Below, piece after piece: positions 42,962 through 51,800 of a stretch of DNA of 64,000 nucleotides (position 1 is the stretch's first letter; every line of letters starts with the position of its first letter). The stretch is taken from positions 124,001 to 188,000 of the forward strand of contig NZ_FRCQ01000010.1 of assembly GCF_900142965.1 (NCBI RefSeq), read 5' to 3'. Under the pieces are notes generated by a model. The model was not told where the DNA came from and ran no database searches. It saw only the letters and a program-made list of their open reading frames with translations. Origin of the DNA: Rhizobacter sp. OV335 (GTDB lineage Bacteria; Pseudomonadota; Gammaproteobacteria; Burkholderiales; Burkholderiaceae_C). The position numbers and the translations under genes are program-made.

Positions 42962-45573
42962 GCCAGCAAGGCCTCCAGGCTCTTGCGCGTGAACGGCTTC
43001 GGCAGGAAGGCGGCCGTGGCCGGCCAGTCGCTGCGCTGCGCATGCACTTCCGGCGGCAGGCCCGAGGTCAGCACGATGCGCTGCTGCGGCCAGTCGCGCG
43101 CGATGCGGTGCCACAGCGCGATGCCGTCGCCACCCGCGCCGAGCATCACGTCGGAGACCAGCAAATCGAACGGGCCGTGCGCCGCCATGCTGGCCAGCGC
43201 GTCCTGCTCCGACGCCACTTCGGTCACGGTGGCGCCCAGGTCGTCGAGCAGCGCGGCAGCCGTGGCCCGCACGCTGTCGTCGTCCTCCACCAGCAGCACG
43301 CGGGCCGCCGTGCCGCCCGCACGGATCGCCACGCGCGGCGCCGCAGCCGCGGCGCCGCCACGCGAGGCCGGCAGCCACAGCTCGGCCGTGGTGCCGCGGC
43401 CTTCGGCGCTGTGCAGCACGAGGCTGCCACCGCACTGGCGCATGAAGCCGTCGACGATCGCGAGCCCCAGCCCGCTGCCCTGGCCGGGCGCCTTCGTCGT
43501 GAAGAACGGTTCGGCCACGCGTGCCTGCACCTCCGCCGGCATGCCGTGGCCGGTGTCGTGCACGCGGACCACGACCGCCTCACCGGCCGGTGCGACGCAG
43601 GCGCTGTGCGCGGCGTGCGCGATCGACAGCGTCAGCCTGCCGCCGTGCGGCATCGCGGCGGCGCTGTTCAACGCCAGGTTCAGCAGCGCGTTCTCCAACT
43701 GGCCGCGGTCGGCCTGCACCGACAGCCGTGGAAGGCCCTCGTCGATCCGCACCTCGATCGCCGGCCCGACGCTGTACTCGACCAGGTCCTGCATCTCGGC
43801 CAGCATGTCGTCCACGCACACCGCCTCGACCTCCAGCGGCTGGCGCCGCGCGAACACGAGCAGCCGGCGCGACAGCCCGGCCGCCGATTCGGCCGCCTTG
43901 TGCGCGCGCACCGCCAGCGCGGCGGTCGGCCCGTCGCCGGCCAGCCGGTTGCGCAGCAGCTCCAGGTTGCCGAGGATCGCGCTCAGGAAGTTGTTGAAGT
44001 CGTGCGCGACGCCGCCGGTCAGCTGGCCCAGCACCTCCATGCGCTGCGCCTGCCGCAACTGCGCCTCCATCGCGCGGCGGGCGCTGAGGTCGCGGCAGAC
44101 GGCGACCCAGCCGCCGTCGGGCATCGGGTGGCTCAGGATCTCCAGCACGCGGCCGGCCGGCAGGTGCAGCTCGGCCGACGCCGCGATGCGGTGCCGGCCG
44201 AGGCGCGCCGCGGTGTCGGCCGCCACCGCGCGCCAGGTGGCGCCGGCCGGCAGCGCCGCGTTCAGCTCGCCGATCGGAACGCCGAGGCGCAGCACGCCGG
44301 GCGCGAACGGCAGCAGGCTCTCGAACTTCTGGTTCCAGACGATCAGCGCGCCCGTCGCGTCGTACACCGACAGGCCGTCGTTCATGCTGTGGAACACGCT
44401 CTCCAGCAGGCGGCCCTGCACGTGCAGGCCCTGCGTCAGCCGCTGCTTCTCGAGCAGGTGATCGCGGAACACCTGGAAGGCGCGCGCCAGCTCGCCGATC
44501 TCGTCGGGGCGCGTGATGGCCGCGCTCGGCTGCGCCACGTCGCCGCCGGCCAGCCGCGTCATCGTGCGCGTCATCGCCTGCAGGTCGCGCAGCACGCGCT
44601 GCACGTACAGCGCGCCGGCCAGCGCCGTCAGCACCGAGAGTGCGCTCACCAGCACCAGCGCCGATGCGCCCGAGCTCACCGTGCCGCGCACCGTGTCGCG
44701 CCGCTCGGTCGACACCTTGCGCAGCTCGCCCACGTAGGCGCTGGCACGTGCGCCGAGCTGGGTGGAGTGGCTGCGCATCAGCTGCACGACGGTGCTGAGC
44801 TGGCGCTCGGTGCGCAGCTGCCGGCGGCGCAGCTGGAACGCGCCGTCGTCGCCGAAGCACAGCGCCTGCAGCGCGGCGGCGAGCGCCGGCAGCCGGCGGT
44901 CCTCGCCGGCCTGCTGCGCGAAGACCCACAGCGCCTCGACGTCGGCCTCGCTGCGGCCCAGCGTCGTGTACTCGTCGGCCAGCTCGGCCGCGACCAGCGT
45001 GCTCCAGATCGACTGCAGGCTCGGCGCCTCGCGCTGCACGCGCACGCGGTTGCGGAACAGCTGGTCGCCCAGCGCATCGAGCGTGTCGCGCTGGCTGCGC
45101 AGCTGCGCCTGCTGGCGGCGGCGCTCGCTCGACAGCGCGAGCAGGCTGGTCAGGTCGCGGTCGATGCCGTCGAGCATCGCGCTCGCCTCCAGCCGCGAAT
45201 CGGCCCGCGTCGGCAGGTCGCCCGACAGGCGCCGGATCTCGCCGAGCAGCACGCGCACCAGCTGGCTGTCGCTGCGGCTGGGCGATTGCATGTCGCTGTC
45301 GGCGATGCTCGGCGCGACGGCGGCCAGCTGCGACACCTTCTCGGCCAGCTCCAGCACGCGTGCGATCTCGGGCATCACGCCGGCCTCGAAGTCGTCGAGC
45401 GCGCGCTGGTTGTGGCGCATGCCGGCGATGCCGGTGACGGCCAGCACGATGGTCAGCAGCAGCAGCGCGAGGAAGGTGGCGAGCAGCCGGGTGCGGATCG
45501 CGAAGCGCGCGGGCGGCTCGCCGCCGGGCATGGCAGGCGTCGCCGCCGCATCCACCGTGATGGCCTGCGCCAC
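42958..45573 (-). CDS. membrane hybrid sensor histidine kinase
   Basis: The 871-residue protein starts at GTG 45573. TM1 lies at about 27-50, and a periplasmic sensor domain of about 250 residues (helical, with many RRL/RRQ segments) runs to TM2 at about 300-325. A HAMP domain follows (DLQAMTRTMTRLAGGDVAQ). A PAS_7-like domain (FHSMNDGLSVYDATGALIVWNQKFE) precedes the kinase core. The phospho-accepting His524 is in GVAHDFNNFLSAILGNLELL; the HATPase has LNLALNSAAAMP, HDTGHGM and GSGLGLAIV. The C-terminal receiver has Asp808 in LLVSDVMLGAGGDG. It is three bases after the response regulator gene and overlaps lysR. It may sense the substrate of the adjacent Bug receptor. Confidence 0.92.
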   Translation of the reverse strand: MAQAITVDAAATPAMPGGEPPARFAIRTRLLATFLALLLLTIVLAVTGIAGMRHNQRALDDFEAGVMPEIARVLELAEKVSQLAAVAPSIADSDMQSPSRSDSQLVRVLLGEIRRLSGDLPTRADSRLEASAMLDGIDRDLTSLLALSSERRRQQAQLRSQRDTLDALGDQLFRNRVRVQREAPSLQSIWSTLVAAELADEYTTLGRSEADVEALWVFAQQAGEDRRLPALAAALQALCFGDDGAFQLRRRQLRTERQLSTVVQLMRSHSTQLGARASAYVGELRKVSTERRDTVRGTVSSGASALVLVSALSVLTALAGALYVQRVLRDLQAMTRTMTRLAGGDVAQPSAAITRPDEIGELARAFQVFRDHLLEKQRLTQGLHVQGRLLESVFHSMNDGLSVYDATGALIVWNQKFESLLPFAPGVLRLGVPIGELNAALPAGATWRAVAADTAARLGRHRIAASAELHLPAGRVLEILSHPMPDGGWVAVCRDLSARRAMEAQLRQAQRMEVLGQLTGGVAHDFNNFLSAILGNLELLRNRLAGDGPTAALAVRAHKAAESAAGLSRRLLVFARRQPLEVEAVCVDDMLAEMQDLVEYSVGPAIEVRIDEGLPRLSVQADRGQLENALLNLALNSAAAMPHGGRLTLSIAHAAHSACVAPAGEAVVVRVHDTGHGMPAEVQARVAEPFFTTKAPGQGSGLGLAIVDGFMRQCGGSLVLHSAEGRGTTAELWLPASRGGAAAAAPRVAIRAGGTAARVLLVEDDDSVRATAAALLDDLGATVTEVASEQDALASMAAHGPFDLLVSDVMLGAGGDGIALWHRIARDWPQQRIVLTSGLPPEVHAQRSDWPATAAFLPKPFTRKSLEALLA

Positions 45574-45576
45574 GTG

Positions 45577-46305
45577 TCAGCCGCGCGTCACCGGCACGCC
45601 GAACACATAGCCCTGGCCACGCTCGGTGCGGATGTAGGCGGGCTGGCGCGGATTGGGTTCGATCTTGCGGCGCAGGCGCAGGATCAGCACGTCGACGCTG
45701 CGGTCGTAGGCCTCGGTCTCGGTGCCGCGGAACTGCGACAGCAGCTCGTCGCGCGCCCACACGCGGCCGGCCTGCGTGACCATCGCGGCGAGCAGCGCGA
45801 ACTCGCCGCGCGTCACGTCGCAGGGCTCGCCGCTGCTGCGCGCCAGCGTGCGGGCGGTGCGGTCGAGCACCCAGTCGCCGAAGCGGTAGCGTTCGTGCAC
45901 CGGGTCGTCGGGGCGGGCCGCGGGGCGGGAGAGTTCGGTCGAGCGGCGCAGGCTGGCGCGCACGCGGGCCAGCAGTTCGCGCCCGGAGATCGGCTTGACG
46001 AGGAAGTCGTCGGCGGCGAGTTCGAGGCCGAGCACGCGGTCGGCCTCGTCGCCCTTGCCGCTCATCATGATGATGGGCACGGTCGAGCTGCGGCGCAGTT
46101 CGCGCGCGATCGCGAGGCCATCTTCGCCGCGCAGCTTCAGGTCGAGCATCACCAGCGAATGCGGGCGCTCGCGCAGCGCGCGCTGCATCTCGTCGCCGGT
46201 CTGCACCGCGGTGGCCTGCAGGCCGCCATCGGACAGCACCGCGCCGATCCAGTCGAGCACGTCGGGCTCGTCGTCGAGGACCAGGATGCGGTGGGGGGCG
46301 GGCAT
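45577..46305 (-). CDS. OmpR/PhoB family response regulator
   Basis: The 242-residue protein has a receiver domain (1-118) with the acidic pair Asp11-Asp12, phospho-acceptor Asp55 in LVMLDLKLRGEDG, and Lys in DDFLVKPISG. A winged-helix output domain follows (about 140-238: VTRGEFALLAAMVTQAGRVWARDELLSQFRG, AYDRSVDVLILRLRRKIEP, RTERGQGYVF). It pairs with the hybrid kinase encoded three bases downstream. A TATAGT hexamer (46317-46312) lies seven bases before the ATG, so the message may be nearly leaderless, but no good -35 was found. Confidence 0.95.
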   Translation of the reverse strand: MPAPHRILVLDDEPDVLDWIGAVLSDGGLQATAVQTGDEMQRALRERPHSLVMLDLKLRGEDGLAIARELRRSSTVPIIMMSGKGDEADRVLGLELAADDFLVKPISGRELLARVRASLRRSTELSRPAARPDDPVHERYRFGDWVLDRTARTLARSSGEPCDVTRGEFALLAAMVTQAGRVWARDELLSQFRGTETEAYDRSVDVLILRLRRKIEPNPRQPAYIRTERGQGYVFGVPVTRG

Positions 46306-46461
46306 CGGGGGACTATACGAAAGCGCTGTGTGGGGCGGGCTCGGGAATGTCCCTCGCCGCGGCGAGCGTGTCGAGTCAAGCGTTCATATGGACTGGTTGA
46401 CGCTGCCGGGGTCGAATTTCAGACTGCGCCGATTCGATCCAACCATTTCCTCAACCATGAC

Positions 46462-46479
46462 TTTGCCAAATTTTGCCAA
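46462..46479. promoter_or_regulatory. direct repeat upstream of parD (possible autoregulatory site)
   Basis: TTTGCCAA occurs twice, ten bases apart (46462-46469 and 46472-46479), 20 bases before the parD start. Ribbon-helix-helix antitoxins often bind short direct or inverted repeats spaced by one helical turn. A promoter could not be placed with confidence. Confidence 0.3.
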
Positions 46480-46498
46480 CGTGATTACCATTTCGCGG

Positions 46499-46738
46499 AT
46501 GAGCACGATGAACATCTCGCTTCCGGACGCCTTGAAGGACTATGTCGACGAACAGGTGGTCGCCCGCGGCTACGGCACCAGCAGCGAATACGTGCGCGAC
46601 CTGATCCGCAAGGATCAAGACCGGATGGCGCTCAAGGCGTTGGTGATCGAAGGCCTCGCATCGCCGATCAGTGAGCGCAGCCATGAAAGCATCATCGAGG
46701 CGCAGCGCCAGCGGATTCGCAAGGCAGCGTCGCGGTGA
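46499..46738 (+). CDS. parD: ParD-like ribbon-helix-helix antitoxin
   Basis: The 79-residue protein starts at ATG 46499; ATG 46508 is an alternative. The N-terminal RHH motif is MNISLPDALKDYVDEQVVARGYGTSSEYVRDLIRKDQ, the ParD/CopG layout. The C-terminal part (ALVIEGLASPISERSHESIIEAQRQRIRK) would wrap the toxin. It neutralises the ParE protein encoded by the overlapping next gene (GTGA junction) and should repress its own promoter. Confidence 0.92.
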   Translation: MSTMNISLPDALKDYVDEQVVARGYGTSSEYVRDLIRKDQDRMALKALVIEGLASPISERSHESIIEAQRQRIRKAASR

Positions 46739-47058
46739 CGCTTCGCACGCTGCTGTGGCGTGAACAGGCGGAGCGCGACTTCCATGACGCGGTGGGCTAC
46801 TACTTGACTGAAGGCGGGGACGATCTCGCAAATCGCTTCGTGGAGGCAGTCGACATCGGGCTTCGTCATGTGGCTGCCCAGTCGGCCACGGGTTCGCCTC
46901 GGTATGCCGTCGAACTCCAGATGTCCGGCCTGCGAACCTGGCGACTCAAGAAATTTCCTTACCTCCTCGCCTACTTCGACGGTGGTGATTGCATTGAACT
47001 CGTGCGTGTCTTGCACGAGCGCAGAGATATCGCCGAGGGCCTTCAGGCGCTTCCCTGA
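46735..47058 (+). CDS. parE: ParE-like toxin (RelE/ParE superfamily)
   Basis: The 107-residue protein starts at GTG 46735, overlapping the parD stop. The RelE/ParE fold is shown by LLWREQAERDFHDAVGYYLTEGGDDLANRFVEAVDIGLRHV, then GSPRYAVELQMSGLRTWRLKKFPYLLAYFDGGDCIELVRVLHERRDI. ParE toxins poison DNA gyrase; other family members cleave mRNA, and the target cannot be fixed from sequence. It appears intact and is followed 10 bases later by a second antitoxin-like gene. Confidence 0.9.
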   Translation: MTLRTLLWREQAERDFHDAVGYYLTEGGDDLANRFVEAVDIGLRHVAAQSATGSPRYAVELQMSGLRTWRLKKFPYLLAYFDGGDCIELVRVLHERRDIAEGLQALP

Positions 47059-47068
47059 GGCCCTCAGC

Positions 47069-47278
47069 GTGCATCTGCGCAGCGTGGCACTTTCTCCGGA
47101 AGACCGTGTGCGCATGGCCGAGAGACTGCTCGATTCGCTTCAGGACTCCTCGCTTGCGCATATCGAAGCGGCTTGGGACGAAGAGATCGAGCGCCGAGTG
47201 GAGGCCTGCGAACGAGGTGAGGTCCGAACCTACGAGGCGAAAGACGTGTTTGCCGAGGCAAGACGCATCGCACCGTGA
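47069..47278 (+). CDS. addiction-module antitoxin (PF09720-like), orphan
   Basis: The 69-residue protein starts at GTG 47069 with TGAGG upstream. VALSPEDRVRMAERLLDSLQD, AHIEAAWDEEIERRVEACERGEV and DVFAEARR are the hallmarks of the small putative addiction module antitoxin family that pairs with ParE/RelE toxins. Its partner gene starts at the overlapping GTGA but is cut to 25 codons, so this antitoxin is an orphan. It could still cross-regulate the intact parDE immediately upstream. Confidence 0.85.
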   Translation: MHLRSVALSPEDRVRMAERLLDSLQDSSLAHIEAAWDEEIERRVEACERGEVRTYEAKDVFAEARRIAP

Positions 47279-47352
47279 CGGGAGTCCGGTTCACTGCCGA
47301 AGCGCGCAAAGAGTTGCTTCCCGGGGTTCAACGCGTCACGGGTAAACGCTGA
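47275..47352 (+). pseudogene. truncated ParE/RelE toxin remnant
   Basis: A 25-codon frame starts at GTG 47275, overlapping the antitoxin stop, and encodes VRFTAEARKELL, the first strand and helix of RelE/ParE toxins. It then ends at TGA 47350-47352, inside the 3' end of the convergent lipoprotein gene (which ends at 47336). The remaining 70 or so residues of a toxin are absent. Loss of the toxin with retention of its antitoxin is a typical decay state. Confidence 0.7.
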
Positions 47353-48571
47353 AAGTTGAGCTGGTTGGCGCTGCCGTGTCCGATGGGATCACCTCGAGCG
47401 CGATGAACTGGTTGCGCTGGCTCGGCGAGAAGTTGTCATCCGAGGCCAGCAGCAGCGTCGCGTGGCCGTTCGGCAGGCGCGGGCCCCAGGCGGCGGCTTC
47501 GATGTTGTCGATGGGCCCGATCTGCGCCGACAACGTCGACAGGTCGAGCAGCAACCGCTTGCGCAACGGGCGCACGCCGGGCTGCTGCAGCGAATCGATG
47601 GCGGACACGTCCTGCGCGCCGCCGACCTCCGCCTCGTACAGCCGGATCGCGAAGCGGAACACCATCGTGTCGACCTCGTAGCCGCAGCGCTCGACCACCA
47701 GCAGCCGGTCGCGGTCGATTGCCAATATCTCGCTGACGCCGTTGTCGGCGCGGCGTCCACCGCCGGTGGGCGTGCGCGGGATCGCGTCGACCGGGTAGGC
47801 CACCTGCGTCAGCAGCGCGTCGTCGCGGCCGAGCAGGCTGAAGCGCGCCAGCGCGCCGTGCTGCGCGTCGGGCAGCGGGCCGTCCTCGATCAGCGGCGCT
47901 TCCATCGCGACCCACAGCGCCTGCGCATCGGGCGTGAACGCGAGGCCCTCCAGGCTCAGGTTGTGGCGCGGCCCGCGCGGCGGATCGCGCTGCAGGTGCA
48001 GCCGCGCCGGCAGCGCCAGCTCACGCACGAAGCGACCGTCGCGGTCCATGCGGCGCACGAACGGGTCGAGCCCGAGGCCGCGGTCGCCCTCGCTGGTGTA
48101 CAGCAGGCTGCCGTCGAGCGGGTCGATGCGCAGCGCCTCCGGGTCCGGCACCACCGCGCCGGGCTGTGCACGCGCCTGCGCGAGCCCGGGGTAGGCCGTG
48201 CCGTCGGGCTGGCGCAGCAGCGTCACCGCCAGCGGCTCGATCGCACCGATGCCCTGCGCGCCAATGCGCAGGCGCAGCGTGTAGAAGCGCGCCGGCGCGA
48301 GCTCGGACTTGTCGTCGCTGAGCATCAGCCAGTCGCCGCTGGCCGGATCGCGGTCCATGCCGGAGATGCCGCCGAAGTGCTGCAGCACCCCATCGGGCGT
48401 GCGCGCCAGCGTCGCACTGCCGAGCAGCCGCAGGCCGGCGATCGGCGAGGCGGCCGATGCGGATGACGCAGACGGCAACGCCGGCGCGGCGCAACCCGCC
48501 AACAGCCAGGCCGCGACAACGCACACCACGCCGGTGCCCACGGTCCCTCTGCCGCGCCGAAATCCGTGCAT
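47336..48571 (-). CDS. esterase-like-activity-of-phytase domain lipoprotein
   Basis: The 411-residue protein starts at ATG 48571, with GGAGGAAC directly upstream. The signal peptide ends in a lipobox LLAGCAAP (Cys near residue 28). The rest is the phytase-like/esterase-like beta-propeller domain (PF13449 type): FGGISGMDRDPASGDWLMLSDDK, PDPEALRIDPLDGSLLYTSEGD, LSLEGLAFTPDAQALWVAMEAPL, and IDNIEAAAWGPRLPNGHATLLLASDDN. It should be a periplasmic or outer-membrane lipoprotein that hydrolyses an ester, possibly a phosphoester. A GntR-like operator palindrome lies 32 bases upstream of the ATG, linking it to the nucleoside cluster near 62 kb. Confidence 0.85.
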   Translation of the reverse strand: MHGFRRGRGTVGTGVVCVVAAWLLAGCAAPALPSASSASAASPIAGLRLLGSATLARTPDGVLQHFGGISGMDRDPASGDWLMLSDDKSELAPARFYTLRLRIGAQGIGAIEPLAVTLLRQPDGTAYPGLAQARAQPGAVVPDPEALRIDPLDGSLLYTSEGDRGLGLDPFVRRMDRDGRFVRELALPARLHLQRDPPRGPRHNLSLEGLAFTPDAQALWVAMEAPLIEDGPLPDAQHGALARFSLLGRDDALLTQVAYPVDAIPRTPTGGGRRADNGVSEILAIDRDRLLVVERCGYEVDTMVFRFAIRLYEAEVGGAQDVSAIDSLQQPGVRPLRKRLLLDLSTLSAQIGPIDNIEAAAWGPRLPNGHATLLLASDDNFSPSQRNQFIALEVIPSDTAAPTSSTFSVYP

Positions 48572-48602
48572 CGTTCCTCCCACCCCACACCCATTCACCA
48601 AA

Positions 48603-48616
48603 CTGGTACGTACCAG
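48603..48616. promoter_or_regulatory. third copy of the GntR-type operator palindrome
   Basis: CTGGTACGTACCAG is a perfect 14-bp palindrome. It contains the same 12-bp core TGGTACGTACCA found in the two promoters flanking gntR (62390-62407 and 62489-62506). It lies 32 bases before the phytase-like lipoprotein ATG on the minus strand. Promoter hexamers around it are less clear than at the other two sites. Confidence 0.6.
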
Positions 48617-48802
48617 ATGCTAGCGCAAATGGAAGCCCGAATCCGCATGACAGTTCCGTGAAACCTGCAAGCACCGCGGGTGTGCAACTTCGCGTGGCTG
48701 GACGATGACAGCGCTCGGGTTTCGTTTTGCCGTACGCCGGATTCCTACGCTGATGGCATTCCAGTCCAACGACCGCATTGGCCACGCAAGGAGTACCGCG
48801 CC

Positions 48803-51800
48803 ATGTCCTTCCCGTCCCTCCCCGACAAGCTGTCCAAGCGTCCTGCCGACCCGCTGTCGCCGCCTGCGCTGACGCACGCGAAGCAGCCCTCCCTCGGCAG
48901 CCACGATGGCCATGACGGCATCTCGAAGCCGACCTCGCCGCTCGAAGGAAAGGTCGACACGCGCCGTGTCTCGAAGGCCGATCGCACGCGGCGCACCCAC
49001 CGGACCGAGGCGGCCTCGCTCGCGTCGTCCCGCGCCACCTCGGCGGAGCGCGAGCCGCCGACGCCGTTCGAGATCGCCCGGGCGAACTACGGCACGAGCC
49101 TCGCGAACCTGAAGGCCCTGCCGGGCGCCTTCTACGCACCGTCCGCGTCGGCCGGCCTCGCGTTGAACGGCCTGAACGACCACGACGGCGTGCTCATCGT
49201 GCCGGCGAAGGACGGCCAGAGCATGGTCGCGGAGCGTTTCGCCGTCGTGAAGCAGAACATCGGCGGCGAGGACCGCTACTTCATCAAGGGCCACGGCGAC
49301 TTCGCGGTGCCGTTCGAGGACTTCAGGCGCGTTCTCGACGAGGTCAATGCCCGCACTGACGCGCAGACCACCGAGCACCTGAAGGACCTGAAGAAGGAAC
49401 TGCAGACGGCGCTCGGCACCAAGCCGTGGGAAGACCCGCTGCTCGAGACCCCGCTGCGCAGCGAGGTGCTCGCGCTGTCGGCCAAGTCGGACCTGAGCTT
49501 CCGGCGCGACGACAAGGAATCCGACGACGTGCTGGTGCCGAAGCCGCTGAACCCGACGCCGTTCCCGAAGAAGGTGTCGTGGGCCAATTCGGAGAACGCG
49601 CTGTGCCCGGGCTGCGGGCCGGTGCTGAAGAACGGCACCCGGCTGTACCAGCTCGACTGGAACCGCGTCGAGAACCGCCTGATGGGCTTCAAGAACAACA
49701 ACGGCGGCGTCGAGCGGCCGGATTCGATCATGGCCGACACGGTGGCCGGCCACAAGGCGCCGGTGCTGGTCGACGGGCCGGTGATGTTCGAGCTGTCGGG
49801 CATCAAGCGTTGGCAGCTGATCGGGCCGGCCAACGAGCAATCGGGCGCCAGGGGCGGCGCGGTCTCGCGGGCCGGCACGGCGGCGGGCCAGCTGCTGAAG
49901 TCCGCCACCGGCCATGGCGACAACGCGATCGCGCAGGGCACCGCGGACCAGCTCGACACCGTGATGCACAAGCTGCGGCCCGGCGCGAAGATCCGCATCA
50001 CCACCGAGGACGGCGCGGTGCACGACCTGATGCTGACCGACAAGGGTATGAGCCTGTCGCTCGCGAAGACCACCGCCGGGCCGGGCGGCGGCGACCACAA
50101 GGGCGCGCTCGGCGTCGGCATGGACCTCGACTCGATCGGCAACCGGAAGGACGCAGAAGACGGACCGACCGACCTGCGGCGCGTGCAGGCCGACGTCAAC
50201 GTCTACTCGTACCAGGGGCACTACACCGGCCGGCACGGCACGCCGGACGGCCTGCCCGATCCGCAGCTGGTGCTGTCGACCGGCGAGCCGCTGAAGGCCG
50301 GTCCGTTGGTGAACCAGACGAACGATGCCTACGGCGTGGCGCAGGCCTTCGGCCGACTGGCCTTGTACAAGCCCAACCTGGCGGGCCCGGGCGGCGGCGC
50401 CCGCGCGCGGCTGGTCAACGTGCTGATGCTGGCGCTCGCGAAGTTCGGTACCACCGCGCTGTCGGCGATGGCCGACGAGGCGATGCGCGGCAAGGACGGC
50501 GTGCACATCGACGGCGCGACGCGCTTCTCCGGCGTCGGCAGCGGCAAGGCCTCGATCGGCACGCTGGCCGGGTCGACCGCGCTGATCGTGCTGGCGCAGG
50601 AGCTGGCCACCGCGCTGAAGGAGGCGATCCTGCCGGCCATCCCCGAGGGCTGGCAGCACCCGAGCAGCGACGTCGCGCGCAACGCGCTCACGCTGGTCGG
50701 CACGGCGCTCGAGGAAATGGCGCGGCTGGAGATCAACCTCGGCGTGCAGAAGCTGCTCGGATTGCGCGAGGGCACCGGCTGGGACCACGCGACGCTCGCG
50801 ATCTCGTCCGGGCTGAAGGCGGTGCTGGAGACGGTGCGCGACAACATCGGCGGCCCTGAGGCGCGGCCCTACGCGCACATGATCATCGACGGCGCGGAGT
50901 CGCTGCAGTACATGATGCTGCGCGTGACCGGCATGGTGATGAGCGAGCCGCCGGGCGAGGCCGGGCGGCTGACCAATTTCAACGAAGCGGCGCGCACGCG
51001 CGTCAACCTGCGGCTGTACGACCAGGTGCTGGCGCCGGTCTTCGCCCAGCTGCTGAACTCGCAGGGCATCCTCGGCGAGAACGCCAACCCGTTCGACCAC
51101 CAGATCGCGCGCGAACGCATGATCGAGCGCTTCGGCTCGCAGTTGAAGACCGCGCTGACGGCGCTGATGGACGGCGACACCGGGCCGCTGCAGGCGATGG
51201 TGAAAGACAAGGGCATCGTCGCGACCGTGCGGGCCAACCTCGAGCAGGTGCTGCTGGGCGGGCGCGACAAGGCCGACACCGAGTTCTTCAGCAACACCGA
51301 CCAGAAGCGCGAGCACCTGAAGCAGATGCTGAACCGCGTCGACCTGATGGCCGGCAGCCTGGACGCGACCATCGCGCTCGTCGGCTCGATGATCGAGCCG
51401 CTGCACGCCTGGTTCTCCGGCACGCCCGACACCCCGGCCGCGCTGGAGGCCGGCATCCCCGCGAACCGCGTCGCCCGTGCGATCCAGATGCAGGACCTGT
51501 CCGACGACGGCACGGTGGCGCGCCGCGACGAGCGCGAGCAGCACCTGCAGGCGACCCGCGATGCGCAGGGCGCCCGCATCCTCGGCGCACAGACCCACGC
51601 GGCCGGCACCGCCGTGCTGTCGGCCGGCGCGAAGCCGCCGACCACCAACAGCCTCGACGAGGCCAGCCCGGCCCAGCGCCGGTTCGTGCAGGCGCAAAGC
51701 ACCCAGCTGCAAGGGCGCCACAACGCGCTGGCGGAAGCGGACGGCTCGCTCGACCTGTCCGGCAAGCAGGGCGGGCCGCTGCGCGCGATGCTGCCGCAGC

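Noticed and set aside
46353-46366. 14-bp palindrome CTCGCCGCGGCGAG between the response regulator and parD
   Set aside because: It is pure GC in a GC-rich genome, has no T-run and has no fitting promoter around it. Chance is likely.
43042-46674. 1210-codon open frame on the plus strand opposite the kinase and response regulator
   Set aside because: Composition typical of antisense shadows. The minus strand carries kinase and receiver domains with intact catalytic motifs.
48680-48760. Possible PIP/hrpII box upstream of the large effector-like gene
   Set aside because: TTCG motifs occur at 48689 and 48721, but the spacing (27 bases) does not fit the expected 15-16 bases, and the next pair is mismatched.
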